This document shows positions 34,801-46,834 of a stretch of 64,000 nucleotides of DNA, one piece after another. Location: NCBI RefSeq assembly GCF_963583255.1, contig NC_084817.1, positions 1,741,001 to 1,805,000 on the forward strand, in the 5' to 3' direction. The position numbers and the translations under genes are program-made. Under the pieces are notes generated by a model, which was given only the letters and a program-made list of their open reading frames with translations, did no database searches and was not told where the DNA came from. Position 1 is the stretch's first letter; every line of letters starts with the position of its first letter. The DNA comes from Pyrus communis. Taxonomy: Eukaryota > Streptophyta > Magnoliopsida > Rosales > Rosaceae.

Positions 34801-35139
34801 ATAGCTTCAGTGGAAAAATGAGTACAATTTTCAGATTAAACTAAAAACAACACAAATACTCTGTTTGGCAGAAGCAGCTGCAACCAAACAGTGCCCTGAT
34901 ATCCAGCACTACAAGTCCACAACCACCTCCTAGTGTTGTCCACCATTTAAAAGCTTCTATTTCTGCTGCAACCAACCCGAAGGGGAACGACAACGTTTCG
35001 TGTTTGAACTCGTCGCAACAGAAATGCGTCGAAACCCTAGCTTTTAGTTCAAAATTTGGAGCTGAGCAATGCGGAAAAGAAACTACTTGTAGACGGAGAG
35101 TGAGTCGCGTACCTTGAAGGAAGATGAATCGGCTTCCAT
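31861..35139 (-). CDS. Maf/HAM1-like nucleotide pyrophosphatase
   Basis: Ten minus-strand exons: 35113-35139, 34685-34756, 34528-34602, 33792-33875, 33270-33350, 32674-32755, 32513-32604, 32341-32382, 32169-32249, 31861-31932. They total 708 nt, 235 residues, all with GT-AG borders and consistent phase. The N-terminus MEADSSSFKIILGSASIARR carries the Maf signature S-x-x-RR, followed by ADIDEKSIRTEKPEEL. Further on are DQVVVYEGVIREKPSS, VAGGLIIEHPLI and the C-terminal GTTDSVMGLP. Bacterial Maf proteins hydrolyse modified or non-canonical nucleoside triphosphates, a house-cleaning role; substrate and location of the plant enzyme are inferred. Exons 4 and 5 encode similar segments ending VIAADT and LVTSDQ, an internal duplication. 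Intron 3 holds a 501-bp inverted-repeat element. Confidence 0.92.
33973..34473. mobile_element. 501-bp TIR element in Maf intron 3
   Basis: The ends GGTGAGCTGTCAATTTAGTC and the inverse of GACTAAATCGGCAGTTCACC match over about 60 bp. A direct repeat GAATTTA flanks it on both sides (33966-33972 and 34474-34480), a 7-bp target duplication. No reading frame; a non-autonomous DNA transposon. Confidence 0.75.
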
Positions 35140-35227
35140 GGCTGAGTCAGCCGGCGAGTCAGTCCGATACCTTGGAGCTTGGAAGAAGGAGTTGTTGTGG
35201 CGAGTAGGGTTAACATTTCAGGTCGTT

Positions 35228-38200
35228 TTATTTAGGGAAAAGTCATTGAACCTTTTTGTTCATCTTTTTGGTTTTTATTTTTTTATTTCTTTTAATTTTG
35301 TTTAAGAATTTTGCACACTCGTTCAAACCGTTTATTTTTTGTGTTTAGGTTTTAAAGATCATCTTAGTAAAAAGTGTACAAATATGCTTTCAGTTTTTTT
35401 GTTAATTCAATCATCTTTTAAGTTAAATACTATATTTTTTTTTATAACTTTAATCGAATGGTTAAAAAATTTCTAATTTGATTAATTTTTGCGTAGTTGA
35501 TGTTCAAATAAAAAATAAACAATTCTAATTATCACACAAATTGCAAAATTAGTAGAAGAGCCAGCGAGGAACTCTCTAGTAGGGGTGGGCACGGGTCGGG
35601 CCGGGCCTAAATTTGGAGGGACTGGATTGGACCTACTTAAAAAGGAAACGGGACGGGTCGGGTCGAGTATTGCAAATCTGATCACTAGAACCGGACCTAA
35701 CCCAGCCCGTTTCAAACGGGTCGGTTCGAGACGGGTCCACGGGTCCTCTTACGTTTCTTTTTCTTTTTTTTTCGCCTTCGCTCATCCTCCAGATCTTTTT
35801 TGACATTAAGACCCTCATGGGTTTTGTTCTCTTCTTCTTTAGCTCTCCCAACTAGCTTGTTGGGATGGCGCGGGGGTCTTACTCCTCGGAGTTCTCTTCC
35901 AATGGCTACTGTTGTGAAGGAAAAGCAAAAAGACAAGCTCACTGAGTCCATCAACTACCAAGTTCGACAGAAGTAGGGTGAACTTTCAATTTTCATCTTT
36001 TTTTCTTCAAATCAATCAATCACAACACCAATTCAACAAAAAATTACATTATCTATATCTATATATCTAATATCTATATCTGTATAAATGTGATTGTAAT
36101 TAAAGATCAAACGGAGCTAGATTCAACTCAAAACGCAAAACCCAGAAACAGATATGAGAGTGGACGGAGTACAAGGGCTTCGGCGACGTGGCGGGGGGCT
36201 GGTGGGGCACATCTACGCCATGTACTGGAGCGTCCTCAAGCAATACCTAAACCGAGTGGAGATCCTGCAGCTGGAGGACTCAAGCAGTACCTGCCAACCA
36301 AGACCATCTTCGTCCCAGACAATGAGTGCCAGAAACCAAACCTGTGATGTAAAATTTCACAAATTTTGTAAATCAAAATTAAGAAATTGACGAAATTGGA
36401 AGAAATGAGGGAAATGAGTTACCTCGGTATCAAGATTGGAGGAGGAGACAAAGGAGTTGGTGGGGGAAGAGGGCGGTGACAACATATCATTTCTCAGTGG
36501 GGTATGGGTGTGGGTGGGGAGTGTCTGTGCTCTGGGAATGAGAGTTGCAGAGATGGGGGGAGAAACAAAGAAAAGGAATGAGGGAGAAGGTTCGAGAGAT
36601 TGGATGAGGGGGAAACACGAGGAAGTGGGGTGTGTCTGTGTAGAGAGTTCTCGAGAGTGAGAACTGTCGTGAGGAGGAACAATAGGAAGTGGGCCTGGGA
36701 GAAAGTACCCAACACGGGGGTATTCTTGCAAACGAGCCGATCCGCGTACCTGTTTTTCTATACTTTTGGAATCGGCCCGAACCTAAACTTTCAAAGGCCC
36801 GCCCCACCCTGTCCCGTTTCTCTTTTTTAAAATTAGGACCCGCCTCGTACCTACCCCGAACCACTAATACCCGCCCCTATCCGCGGGCCCAAGACCCGTT
36901 TGCCCACCCCTACTCGCTAGCACCTCTCAAATTATTAACTTGCAAAAGTTTTCCCTCCACTAAAGCTATAGGTCAAAGCATAGAATATCTCGGAGAAATT
37001 ATATAGACTATTAGAGAAGAACTTCACTTGAATCGGGTAATGCTAGAAAGATTAAGTTTGTAGATAATTTGTAAATTAAATAATGTGTCGCCAATAAGAA
37101 ATGAACACGTTTATCAACGTTTAAGTAATAATCAATTGTTAACTTCCGCATCATTTATTTTACAAAATTTTATCTACAAATTTAATCTCCTTAATAGAGA
37201 CCACGATCATAATTTGGCCCTTCGGGCGATCACTCCTTGCGAGTTTTATTATTTGGTTATCAAAATGAAGAAGCCTCCATTGAGTCACTCATGAATGTGA
37301 TATATAATTATATTGCGGGGGATGACGACCAATATTTCAAACTTGAAGATATGATCGTGTCACTTCTTTCAACATTTGAAAAGTACTGGTTTAATTTGAT
37401 ACTCCCACCTTCGACGGTTCTGACTGAATCTCCTTCACGTAAGATTTTCTCACTTTCAAATCTTCTTTCCTCTCGTCCTTTCTCACTTTCTTATGTCTTT
37501 CTCTCTCTATAAAGAAATACAAGATGTTGACGTGGCTTAATTGTGAAGGTTCAAATAAAAAGAGACTAGAGAGAGGAGAGAATCCGGATCCATGAAAAGC
37601 AACTATATTCTATGTTCATGTCATTAACATGAGTTTCTTTTCCTTTTCTTAGTACATTTAAAGCTGAAAGGGAAATAAAATGACTTTCGGAAAATTAAAG
37701 GGGAACATGCATCTTTTAGGGAAAAGTCCTTGAATCTGTTCATCTTTTTGGTTTTTATTTTTTTTATTTCTTTTAATTTTGTTTACGAATATTACACAAT
37801 CATTCAAACTGTTTATTTTTTGTGTTTAGGTTTTAAAGATCATATCAGTAAAAAGTATACAACTATGCTTTAAGTTTTTTTTTTAATACAATCATATTTT
37901 AAGTTTAATATTATATTTTTTATAACGTTAGTCGAATAGTTAAAAATTTTCTAATTTGATTAATTTTTGAATAGTTGATGTTCAAATAAAAAATAGACGA
38001 TTCTCATTATCACGTAAATTGAAAATTTAGTAGAAAAGCCAACGAGGAAGTCGCTAGCACCTCCCAAATTATTAGCTAATCTGAAAATACAGTGATCAAA
38101 ATAGATTTTAATCATAAACACATTGACCAAAAGCGTTGTTAACCTTTGTAATAATAATACAACTATTTTTCCAACAGCATAAACAGTTGAGTAACAAATA

Positions 38201-39010
38201 TAAAAGTCAGTTGGACATTTTACGAGTGAAGAACAACTTACATGTTAGCAATAATTAGTAAATTGCGTGCAGGAAATTGCAAAAATTAAAACTATATAGA
38301 CTATTAGAGAAGAACTTCACTGGAATTGGGTAATTCTAGGAAGATTAAATTTATATACAAATTACAAACTAAATAATGTGTCGTCAATAAGAAATGAACT
38401 CGTTTATCAATGCGTAAGTAATAATTAATCGTCAACTTCCATATCATTTAATTTACAAAATTTTATCTATAAATTTATTCTCCTTAATAGAGACCACAAT
38501 CATAATTTGGCCTTTCAGTTGGGTCACTCCGTGCGAGTTTTATTCTTTGGTTAGCAAAATGAAGAAGCTGCCATGGAGTCCCTCATGAATATGATATATA
38601 ATTATATTGCCGGGGGATGACGACCAAGATTTCAAACTTGAATATATGATCGTGTCACTTATTTCCAACATTTGAAAAGTACTAGTTTAATTTGATACTC
38701 CCACCTTCAACGATTATGACTGAATCTCTTTCACGTAAGATTCTTTCACTTTCAAATCTTCTCTTCTCTCCTCCTCTCTCACTTTTCTCTGTCTTTCTCT
38801 CTATAAAGAGACACAAAATGTTAACGTGGTTTAATTATGAGGGTTCAAATAGAAAGAGACTGGAGAGAGGAAAGAATCCGGATCCATGAAAAGCAACTAT
38901 ATTCTATATTCATGTCATTAACTGAGTTTCTTTTCCTTTTCTGAGTACATTTAAAGGAGCTGAAAGGAAAATATAATGACTTTCGGAAAATTAAAGGGGA
39001 AAACGCAACA
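35228..39010 (+). repeat. Tandem segmental duplication, two copies of about 1.2-1.3 kb
   Basis: Copy 1 runs from TTTAGGGAAAAGTCATTG (about 35229) to about 37713 and is enlarged by the hAT insertion at 35580-36912. Copy 2 runs from TTTAGGGAAAAGTCCTTG (about 37715) to about 39005. The same landmarks occur in order in both: GTTTATTTTTTGTGTTTAGG, the AGCCAACGAGGAA / CGCTAGCACCT site, GACTATTAGAGAAGAACTTC, a MITE with TAATGTGTCG, CATGAATGTGATATATAATT, GAATCCGGATCCATGAAAAG and ATGACTTTCGGAAAATTAAA. Copy 2 has a unique stretch near 38080-38300. Neither copy carries a convincing gene; the short frames at 37237-37512 and 38692-38889 are not maintained between copies. Confidence 0.85.
35580..36912. mobile_element. 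Non-autonomous hAT-type DNA transposon (1333 bp)
   Basis: Perfect 12-bp terminal inverted repeats TAGGGGTGGGCA / TGCCCACCCCTA, with G+C-rich subterminal copies of CGGGTCGGG and its inverse. Flanks are CTCTCTAG (35572-35579) and CTCGCTAG (36913-36920), an 8-bp target duplication with one mismatch, the length made by hAT transposases. The second duplication copy keeps the unfilled site (GTCGCTAGCACC near 38051). The interior has no transposase. It contains short coding-like fragments (an Met-Ala-Thr-Val-Val-Lys start near 35899 and broken frames at 36150-36345) that may be captured host exons; I could not identify the source. Confidence 0.85.
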
Positions 39011-39137
39011 AATTAACTAATCACATTTGACTCTTATCGTCTATATATATTGTTACTTCGACTGTTCTGCATTTTCTTTTATGTTGAAACTTAAGAATCT
39101 TGATTCCCATTTACGAACTGATCTGGGTTGCTCTCCT

Positions 39138-40425
<1,288 letters not shown>

Positions 40426-40556
40426 TGATCGATGTAAACCGAACTTCGCTAGCTACAGCTGATAATATGCTTGTTGGGAGCTAGAGGATTGAAAATGCCA
40501 AATGGAAGGAGGGTTTATAATTGTTTGATGAGCAAAGAGAACGGCAGTGTTAGCTC

Positions 40557-40564
40557 CTTATATA
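40557..40564 (-). promoter_or_regulatory. Probable TATA box of the RADIALIS-like gene
   Basis: The minus strand reads TATATAAG about 135 bp upstream of the start codon. A (GA)n tract (40573-40602) lies immediately further upstream. Confidence 0.5.
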
Positions 40565-40741
40565 CTGGAGGGAGGAGAGAGAGAGAGAGAGAGAGAAAGA
40601 GATAGGTGGGTGGGGTGGGATGGGGTCGGTTCGGGTTGGGTTTGGTTGCACAGCTGTCTCTTTACTTGCAAAACAATGGGGGAGGATTTTGAACTTTGTA
40701 ATAACGTACGTGATATTTTTTTTACTTTCTAGGCAATATTT

Positions 40742-40905
40742 TTTGTAGAATAATGTTAGGGAAACTAAATTTACAAACTAAATGATGTGCACCAAGGAAA
40801 TGAGTACGGTTTACAACGTTTAAGTAATAATCAAATCATCAACTTTTCATATCATTTAGTTTACAAAATTTAGTCTACAAATTTAGTCGTGCTACAATTA
40901 CTCTT
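40742..40905. repeat. Short MITE, family N
   Basis: Inverted ends (TAATGTTAGGGAAACTAAATT and the inverse of AAATTTAGTCGTGCTA) with blocks TTTACAAACTAAATGATGTG and CATATCATTTAGTTTACAAA. Related copies sit in both units of the tandem duplication at about 37035-37195 and 38330-38485. Confidence 0.55.
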
Positions 40906-41062
40906 TCTTGTATTAGGGTTTAAACCCCCAAGAAATTATGCGGGCCGACTTTGTTTTACCTAATAGAAAAGTGACATGATCGCCCTCATTCCACTCTCCT
41001 TCGTGTTCTTGCACTTTTCTTCTCATAAGCTTCGTATATACACTGTTCGTTTCTACATTTTA

Positions 41063-41608
41063 GTTGTAAGCAATTTTTTCAATGTGTCGAAAATACGATT
41101 CAGTACACGTGTAATAATACATTTGGTTGGAAATTTGTTTTTTTTTTTTCTTCAAGTTTTCAATCAATTGTATTATTATATTTGTGTACCGAACGTGTTC
41201 TCTGTATACACTGACAAATGATCTCCTAGCTGTAATGCTTCAAGTGAATGATATTAATTAGGGTTTAGGAAAACAAGATTCACTTCACACTCTAAATTTG
41301 TACGTTATCATGCATTTCTTCCGTGAGGGTTTTTTTAAGACAGTAAAATATTAATTTCAGATTATACAATGACAAATTGAAAGCATGAATAACCATTGCC
41401 TAACTTGTTTAATGTTTGATTAGTGTTATGAAACTTTTACGTCTATCAATCGAGAGATTTTTCAGTGTGTCGTGGACACTATTTGTTACACCAATTGTAA
41501 CAATTAAAATAATTAGCTGAAAATTTAAAAAAGATTTCAACTAGTTGTATTATGATACTTGGTATATCGGCATATCTTCTCACCCGGCACACTCAAAAAC
41601 TTCTCCTC
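41063..41608. repeat. Two MITE family M copies in tandem
   Basis: Copy at about 41063-41222 (TTTTTTCAATGTGTCG ... ATACACTGACAAATGA) and copy at about 41458-41608 (TTTTTCAGTGTGTCGTGG ... GGCACACTCAAAAACTTC). Each is a palindrome around an A/T-rich centre with TGTATTATTATA or GTATTATGATAC blocks, as at 30177-30322. Non-coding. Confidence 0.6.
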
Positions 41609-41985
41609 TCAGTGTAACTGACAATAGACTGTGGTTGGAGGGCACCTAATCCCGATGCAAATTGGCATGATTTTCGTGCAAGACGAAACTCCTCTCACCC
41701 ATTTTTGGGTAAAAATTTCAGTTATTTAGGGATGTGCCTTTTTTAAGTCAGTTTTCAAACAGGCTAATATAATATTATCAACATTTTTATTGATCTAAAT
41801 CTCTTGTTAGTTTTTATGATTGTTAGAACTTCTGTATAGATGTTGCTGCAAGTAGCAAGAGAAAAAGAATTTCAACATCTATAGATGACCTAGAATGTGA
41901 CTTCAAATTTCCATATCTAAAAGTGTGTAATTATTACTTAGTTGTAGCCTAAGTTAATTTATCAAGAGTAGTACTTGTGCACTAG

Positions 41986-42423
41986 AACAGAAAACATGAG
42001 GTCCAGATAATTGATCTTATTCACGAAAAAAGTGTTGACGTCGAGTTTTATGATGTAAAACACAAAATCACTTTCCACTCTCTATTTTTTTCCAAGCGTT
42101 TTATACATGCATTGTGGTCAATCTCAAGTCTCAACCCTAGATGAAAAACTTGAGCAAGATATGTTTGATCGTATCATTTGTAAGACACTTCTCACAAAAT
42201 CATAAACAGAAAACATGAGGTCCAAATAATCGATCTTATTCACGAAAAAAGTGTTAATGTCAAGTTTTATGCTGTAAAACACAAAAATCACTTTCCACTC
42301 TCTTTTTCCAAGCGTTCTATACATGCATTTTGTGGTCAATCTCAAGTCTCAACCCTAGGTAAAAAACTTGAGCAAGATATGCTTGATCATATTATTTGTA
42401 AGACATTTATCACAAAATCATAA
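41986..42423. repeat. 219-bp tandem duplication
   Basis: The unit starting AACAGAAAACATGAGGTCCA occurs at 41986-42204 and 42205-42423 with few differences (for example ATTGATCTT versus ATCGATCTT). No coding capacity or terminal inverted repeats. A local duplication of unique sequence. Confidence 0.85.
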
Positions 42424-42894
42424 AACTTATATGTTTTGATATCGCCTCATTCTGCCACCCAATAAAAAAAGTGCAACCCTAATGACAGATTTCCTCAATA
42501 ACTCCAACACACCATTTACTCCGTTGTTTGGTCGTTGTGCTCTTTCAAACAACCTTCCGAAACATTTCTAGCTGGCTCATCTCGAGTAGCAACCCTCCTA
42601 CATCTCTCATTCCGTACTACTATTCTAAACCCCAAATAAGTGAATATATACCCAAATAAATAGAACACAGATTATTACTTTAATTAGTCCTTGTAATTTG
42701 AGCGTTTATAGTTTCGGTTATCGCGATTTAACTCTTGTAATTTAAAAACAATTTAACTTCGTCAACTTTTTAATTTTGACAAAATTAGAGACCGTAATGC
42801 AGAATACTCTGCAGAATTTGGTGCGTTTCAACTATTTTGAGAGCAAAGTATAGCTGTAAGTATTGTACTCTCCTCTTACTAAACCAGTAATTAA

Positions 42895-43141
42895 GAGCTT
42901 GTTTAGATATGCTTTTAACATGACTGAAAGTGTTTTTAGAGAAAATGTTTTTAGAGAAAATGTTTTTGGGTTCCAAAAACACTTTAAATGTTTTTTACGA
43001 GAAGCACCAGTTATGTGCTTCTTTCAGAAAACACTTTAAATACTTTTTCAAGATTTATTAGCATTTTACTAAGAATTGTTTTCAAAAATATTTTCACTAA
43101 AAGCGTTTTCGGTCATTTTAAAAGCACATCCAAACAAGCTC
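42895..43141. repeat. MITE-like element, family E (best copy)
   Basis: The ends GAGCTTGTTTAGATATGCTTTT and the inverse of AAAAGCACATCCAAACAAGCTC are near-perfect inverted repeats, framing GTGTTTTTAGAGAAAATG (itself doubled) and AAGCACCAGTTATGTGCTTC. About 247 bp, non-coding. Other copies near 19483 and 61935. Confidence 0.8.
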
Positions 43142-43317
43142 GAAGACAATTCGCAATTGCTTTTGTATGACTTGATTTTTGAGAATCACCTAATCATAAT
43201 ATATCTGGGCTGGTGTCAACCTAAATAGCCAAGCACTGCCATGGGGTAAAATAGTTGCAACTTACAAGTCCAGTGCAGAATATGTCTATATATATACACA
43301 TAAATATATATATATAT

Positions 43318-43542
43318 ATAAGGAATTGTTATTAACATTCCAAAAATCTCATTTGGCATTCCAAACTTTCTATAATTAGAAAGAAAAATACACTTGTGAA
43401 GAGTGTAGATATCTATATATATATAAGGAATTGTTATTAGCGCTCCAAAAATCTTATTTGGCACTCCAAACTTTCTATAATTAGAAAGAAAAATACACTT
43501 GTGAGGAGTGTAGAATGAAATTTTTGGAGTGCTAATAACAAT

Positions 43543-43550
<8 letters not shown>
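43318..43550. repeat. MITE family H, tandemly repeated left half
   Basis: The block AAGGAATTGTTATTA...CCAAACTTTCTATAATTAG...ACACTTGTGA occurs at about 43320-43407 and again at 43428-43505. The inverse of its start (TTTTTGGAGTGCTAATAACA) closes the second copy at about 43520-43543. The element is flanked by AT microsatellites (43300-43320, 43550-43575). Confidence 0.7.
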
Positions 43551-43574
<24 letters not shown>

Positions 43575-43799
43575 GTTGTTAGTGAATTATGATTCTAATT
43601 CCCAGTTTAGTTAGCACAATTGGATCAAGTATAGTTGCCTAAATTATTATGCATCCAATTTCCTGATAACTAGTTGTTACAGTACTGCAGCTGTCTTGAA
43701 AGCAAACATTTCTTCTTTCTATCATTTAAGTTCAAGAGATCCCATTCGTATGATAAAACAAATCTGATGGATACTAAACAGGCGTATATACATTTCCTT

Positions 43800-43942
43800 T
43801 GTTACAAATGAGGGTTTCGAGTCGTGCAAACAGTCTATTTGCAAAGCAAAGATAAGAGTGCGTACGATAGACGTTTCCCTCCTACCATCGCAAAGCGGGA
43901 AACCTTGTTGCCTTGGGGTCACCCTTTTAAATGAGGGTTTCA
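43800..43942 (+). mobile_element. Au-SINE-like copy
   Basis: Contains GGTTTCGAGTCGTGCAAACA (B-box-like) followed by the segment GTGCGTACGATAGACGTTTC, CCATCGCAAAGCGGGAA and CCTTGTTGCCTTGGGGTCACC, in the order I know from the plant Au SINE family (GTGCGTAC..TAGAC, GCAAAGCGGGA, CCTTGTGCACTGGG). The head is truncated and the copy is old. Confidence 0.5.
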
Positions 43943-44070
43943 AACCCTGGATTCTTGGCTTATTATATCACTCTCAATGAAGTCAATAATCTTTCATTTT
44001 TATGGAAAAATAAGTAAACATTAAAACCTTTGTAAACTACATACATAAGCCAAAATATCTTATCAAGTAA

Positions 44071-44205
44071 TGTAAAATGTATACTTGTATTTTTATCTTC
44101 TTTTTGATGCAATTGCAGCTGTCTCTTTCTGCTATAATGTAAAATGTATACTTGTATACTTGTATTTTTATCTTTTTTTTATCTTCTTTTTGATGCAATT
44201 GGCTT
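44071..44205. repeat. Local tandem duplication
   Basis: The block TAATGTAAAATGTATACTTG ... TTTTTGATGCAATTG is repeated at 44070-44118 and 44137-44200, separated by GCAGCTGTCTCTTTCTGC. The second copy has an internal doubling of TATACTTG. Non-coding. Confidence 0.7.
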
Positions 44206-44715
44206 TGGATATATCATATATGCGCACCGAATAAGACTCATGCAACTTTTTTTTGTTCAGGTATATATATATTTGAAATTCTGATGTTATATATATATGA
44301 TTGGAATCCTTATCATAATCCACGTCCGATCGATGAAAGAATTTAATTTATATCCATGGATGCCTGCTGCCTGCCTTTCCTTCAATTTCAAAAGCTTAGA
44401 CACTTGACAGTACTAGTTTTCCTTTTTTCTGGTGGCCCTCAGTTGCAAGTTGGAGCCTCATCACCTTTGGTCTCCACATTTCCATAGTCATCATGCGCCG
44501 GCGCAGGCGGATGCGTTTCGATCGATGGATTCTTCGAAGACCAAGGACTGGATACCGAATATATAGATTGTTTCGATTAGACATTGCTGAGGGCAATGGA
44601 GAACCAACTTCCATCCATTTTTATTTGAGGAGAGAAAGTCCTTGATCTAGACCTCTCAACAAGCAAAACCATCTATTAGGCGCACAAATTATGTATATAT
44701 TGGGGACGGATTTGT
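44206..44715. other. Unassigned, possible small exon on the minus strand
   Basis: About 44396-44614 has a more balanced composition and a minus-strand stretch with a polar, Pro/His/Asp-rich reading ending in EAPTCN and a stop. No start, splice partner or family could be established, so no gene is called. Confidence 0.25.
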
Positions 44716-45034
44716 GACACCATTTTTTTTCAAACCAGTTTTTATAGGGTCCACTCTGTAATGTATTTCAGCAATCCAAATCCTTTATCTTTTAGGTTTT
44801 TTTCTTAAAGCTTATGTCTACCAAAAATCACCGAAATCTGAAATCATATGACCTTGGATTAAGGTTAGGGTTTCTTTGTAGAACCGTATTCGTCAATTTT
44901 CTTCACGACAAATGAATGCCTTAATAATTTTGGATTTGTCTAATCTTTTATCAATGATGTTCTAAAAGATAGACGGTTCAGATCACTGAAATACAATATA
45001 GAGCGGGCCTTGTAAAACTTGTGTAAAAAAAGTG
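44716..45034. repeat. MITE-like element, family O
   Basis: The left arm GACACCATTTTTTTTCAAACC, GGGTCCACTCTGTAATGTATTTCAG and TCTTTTAG is mirrored on the right by CTAAAAGATAGACGG, CTGAAATACAATATAGAGCGGGCC and GTAAAAAAAGTGGTG. About 320 bp, non-coding. A short block (GACATACA(C/T)TGTTGTATA) is doubled just to the right at 45042-45118. Confidence 0.65.
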
Positions 45035-46189
45035 GTGTATGACATACACTGTTGTATAGTAGAATTCCTAGTCATTGGCTTAGAAAAATTGACGTCTGAC
45101 ATACATTGTTGTATAATAGAATTTCTCGATACGTAGTAGCTAGCGCTAGCTTTGTTGAGGCCAAAAACTACTACTATTTGGTATATAGAAGGTGACATAA
45201 TATAACAAATGTGACCGATGAATGGCTATATTTAGAATCCTTATCAATGGTGCTGATCATTATTCCACTATAAAGTTGCCCTCTATATTGTCCTGCTGCA
45301 TGTCCATCAATGGCTTTTGCATTAGAACACCCTTTTAATTTATTCTTTCTGCATATGCATCTGTCCCTCCTCACAAGTTGGATATTGGCCTTAACAGCTT
45401 CAGCTTTGCATACCAAAAGCTTATGTATATCTTTTGATAAAAAGGAGAAGCCAATTGGTTGATCTAGTTGCTGAAATATTGAGAATATATAAAGAAACCA
45501 TCAGAACCAGGTGATACGATATGCATATCTTGACATATAAGCAGAAAGACATATATTCTCCATTTGACTGATTTGATAGAAAGTTAGAAAAACCATGCAT
45601 ACAACTTTATTAAAAAATTTAGCTAAGGTATTCCGGAGTATAAAATATTTTATATATTTTAATTATTAGATCTTAATTTTTGTATTTTTAATTAATAATT
45701 TAACAGTTAAAACTTCGAGAGTTCTCATATAATGGAGTACCGTGGAAAATCACTTAAGAATATATGTGTTCCCAATTCCCCATGGTAGAATTTATTAGCC
45801 CCAAAAAAGAATACTACGTATAATTATTGAAAATTAAGATAGTAACAACAATAGCGAGCATTTGCCCTTGTATCCAACGTTTTGTGTGTGAATCTTCATT
45901 CCCGTAGTTTAATATAGACATATCGTTGGTATAGGAAAATGTTTTGCAACTAACAAATCACAATGTAAACTGAATTCTTCTTTCTATTTAAGTATACAAG
46001 AATATGATGTTATTATGAAAGTCATAGACGAAGAATCTCATTCTAAATATTGCCTTGTAAAGAAAGAGAGCAACTTACGTATACATCCGGTGTATACCGG
46101 TTCCCAATGGGTTAAAGGGGTTAAATTAAGCATTTTTTTGTAGCATCTATGTAATAATCCTGAAAAAACCTGCTATTGGTTTTTTATTT
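45035..46189. other. Intergenic A+T-rich DNA
   Basis: No gene recognised. A minus-strand open stretch at about 45230-45416 is Lys/Cys-rich but lacks a partner exon or a known motif. Confidence 0.3.
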
Positions 46190-46352
46190 TATTTTTTTTA
46201 ACAGACTATATTATCTAAACTAAGGGAGAGGGAATGAGTTTAAGCTCATAATGGGTTAGCAATAATGTGGTTCAAATTCGTCTTTGAGAGAATCGAACCT
46301 AAGGCTTCTTACTCACAAATGAAAAAGAATACTACTAGACCGTAGTACTAAG
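46190..46352 (-). mobile_element. tRNA-derived SINE-like copy
   Basis: On the minus strand the head TAGTACTACGGTCTAGTAGTATTC resembles an A-box region. It is followed by AGGTTCGATTCTCTCAAAGACG (B box) and AACCACATTATTGCTAACCC, and ends in an A-rich tail (plus-strand T run near 46190-46200). Best preserved of three copies. Confidence 0.65.
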
Positions 46353-46709
46353 TTAACTAAAAATCTTTCAGGAATGTATATGAAGTTAACTGAGAATCCA
46401 TCAGAGTGTATATGAGTGTTCTGTGTTCGTCTAAATCATTTACTCAAGAAATAGTGAGTATAGAAATACATATTTTTTTTACCTTTTCATATTACTGACA
46501 AAATGGGCAACTGAAAATGGCCAACTTAAAAAAAAAAAAAAACAAAAAAAACAAACAAACAAAAACAAAAACAAAACAAAAAAAAGAAGACGACAAAAAA
46601 AATGGCCAACTAAAAAGCCAACACAAATCATGACTATTGGGCTCTCTTTTTTTTTGGTTGGCCTGCCTGTTTTTCTTTTACTTGGTTGGCCCTAACTGAA
46701 AAAAAAAAA

Positions 46710-46750
<41 letters not shown>

Positions 46751-46834
46751 ATGATGTGCTTCATTCACGAAGCACACAAACAGATGCTTCTTTTAGAAAG
46801 TATTTTGTGTATTTTTTTTAATTCTATATAAGTA

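Noticed and set aside
36357..36864. Overlapping frames at the right end of the hAT element
   Set aside because: Purine-rich transposon sequence read in all frames; no transposase or other domain.
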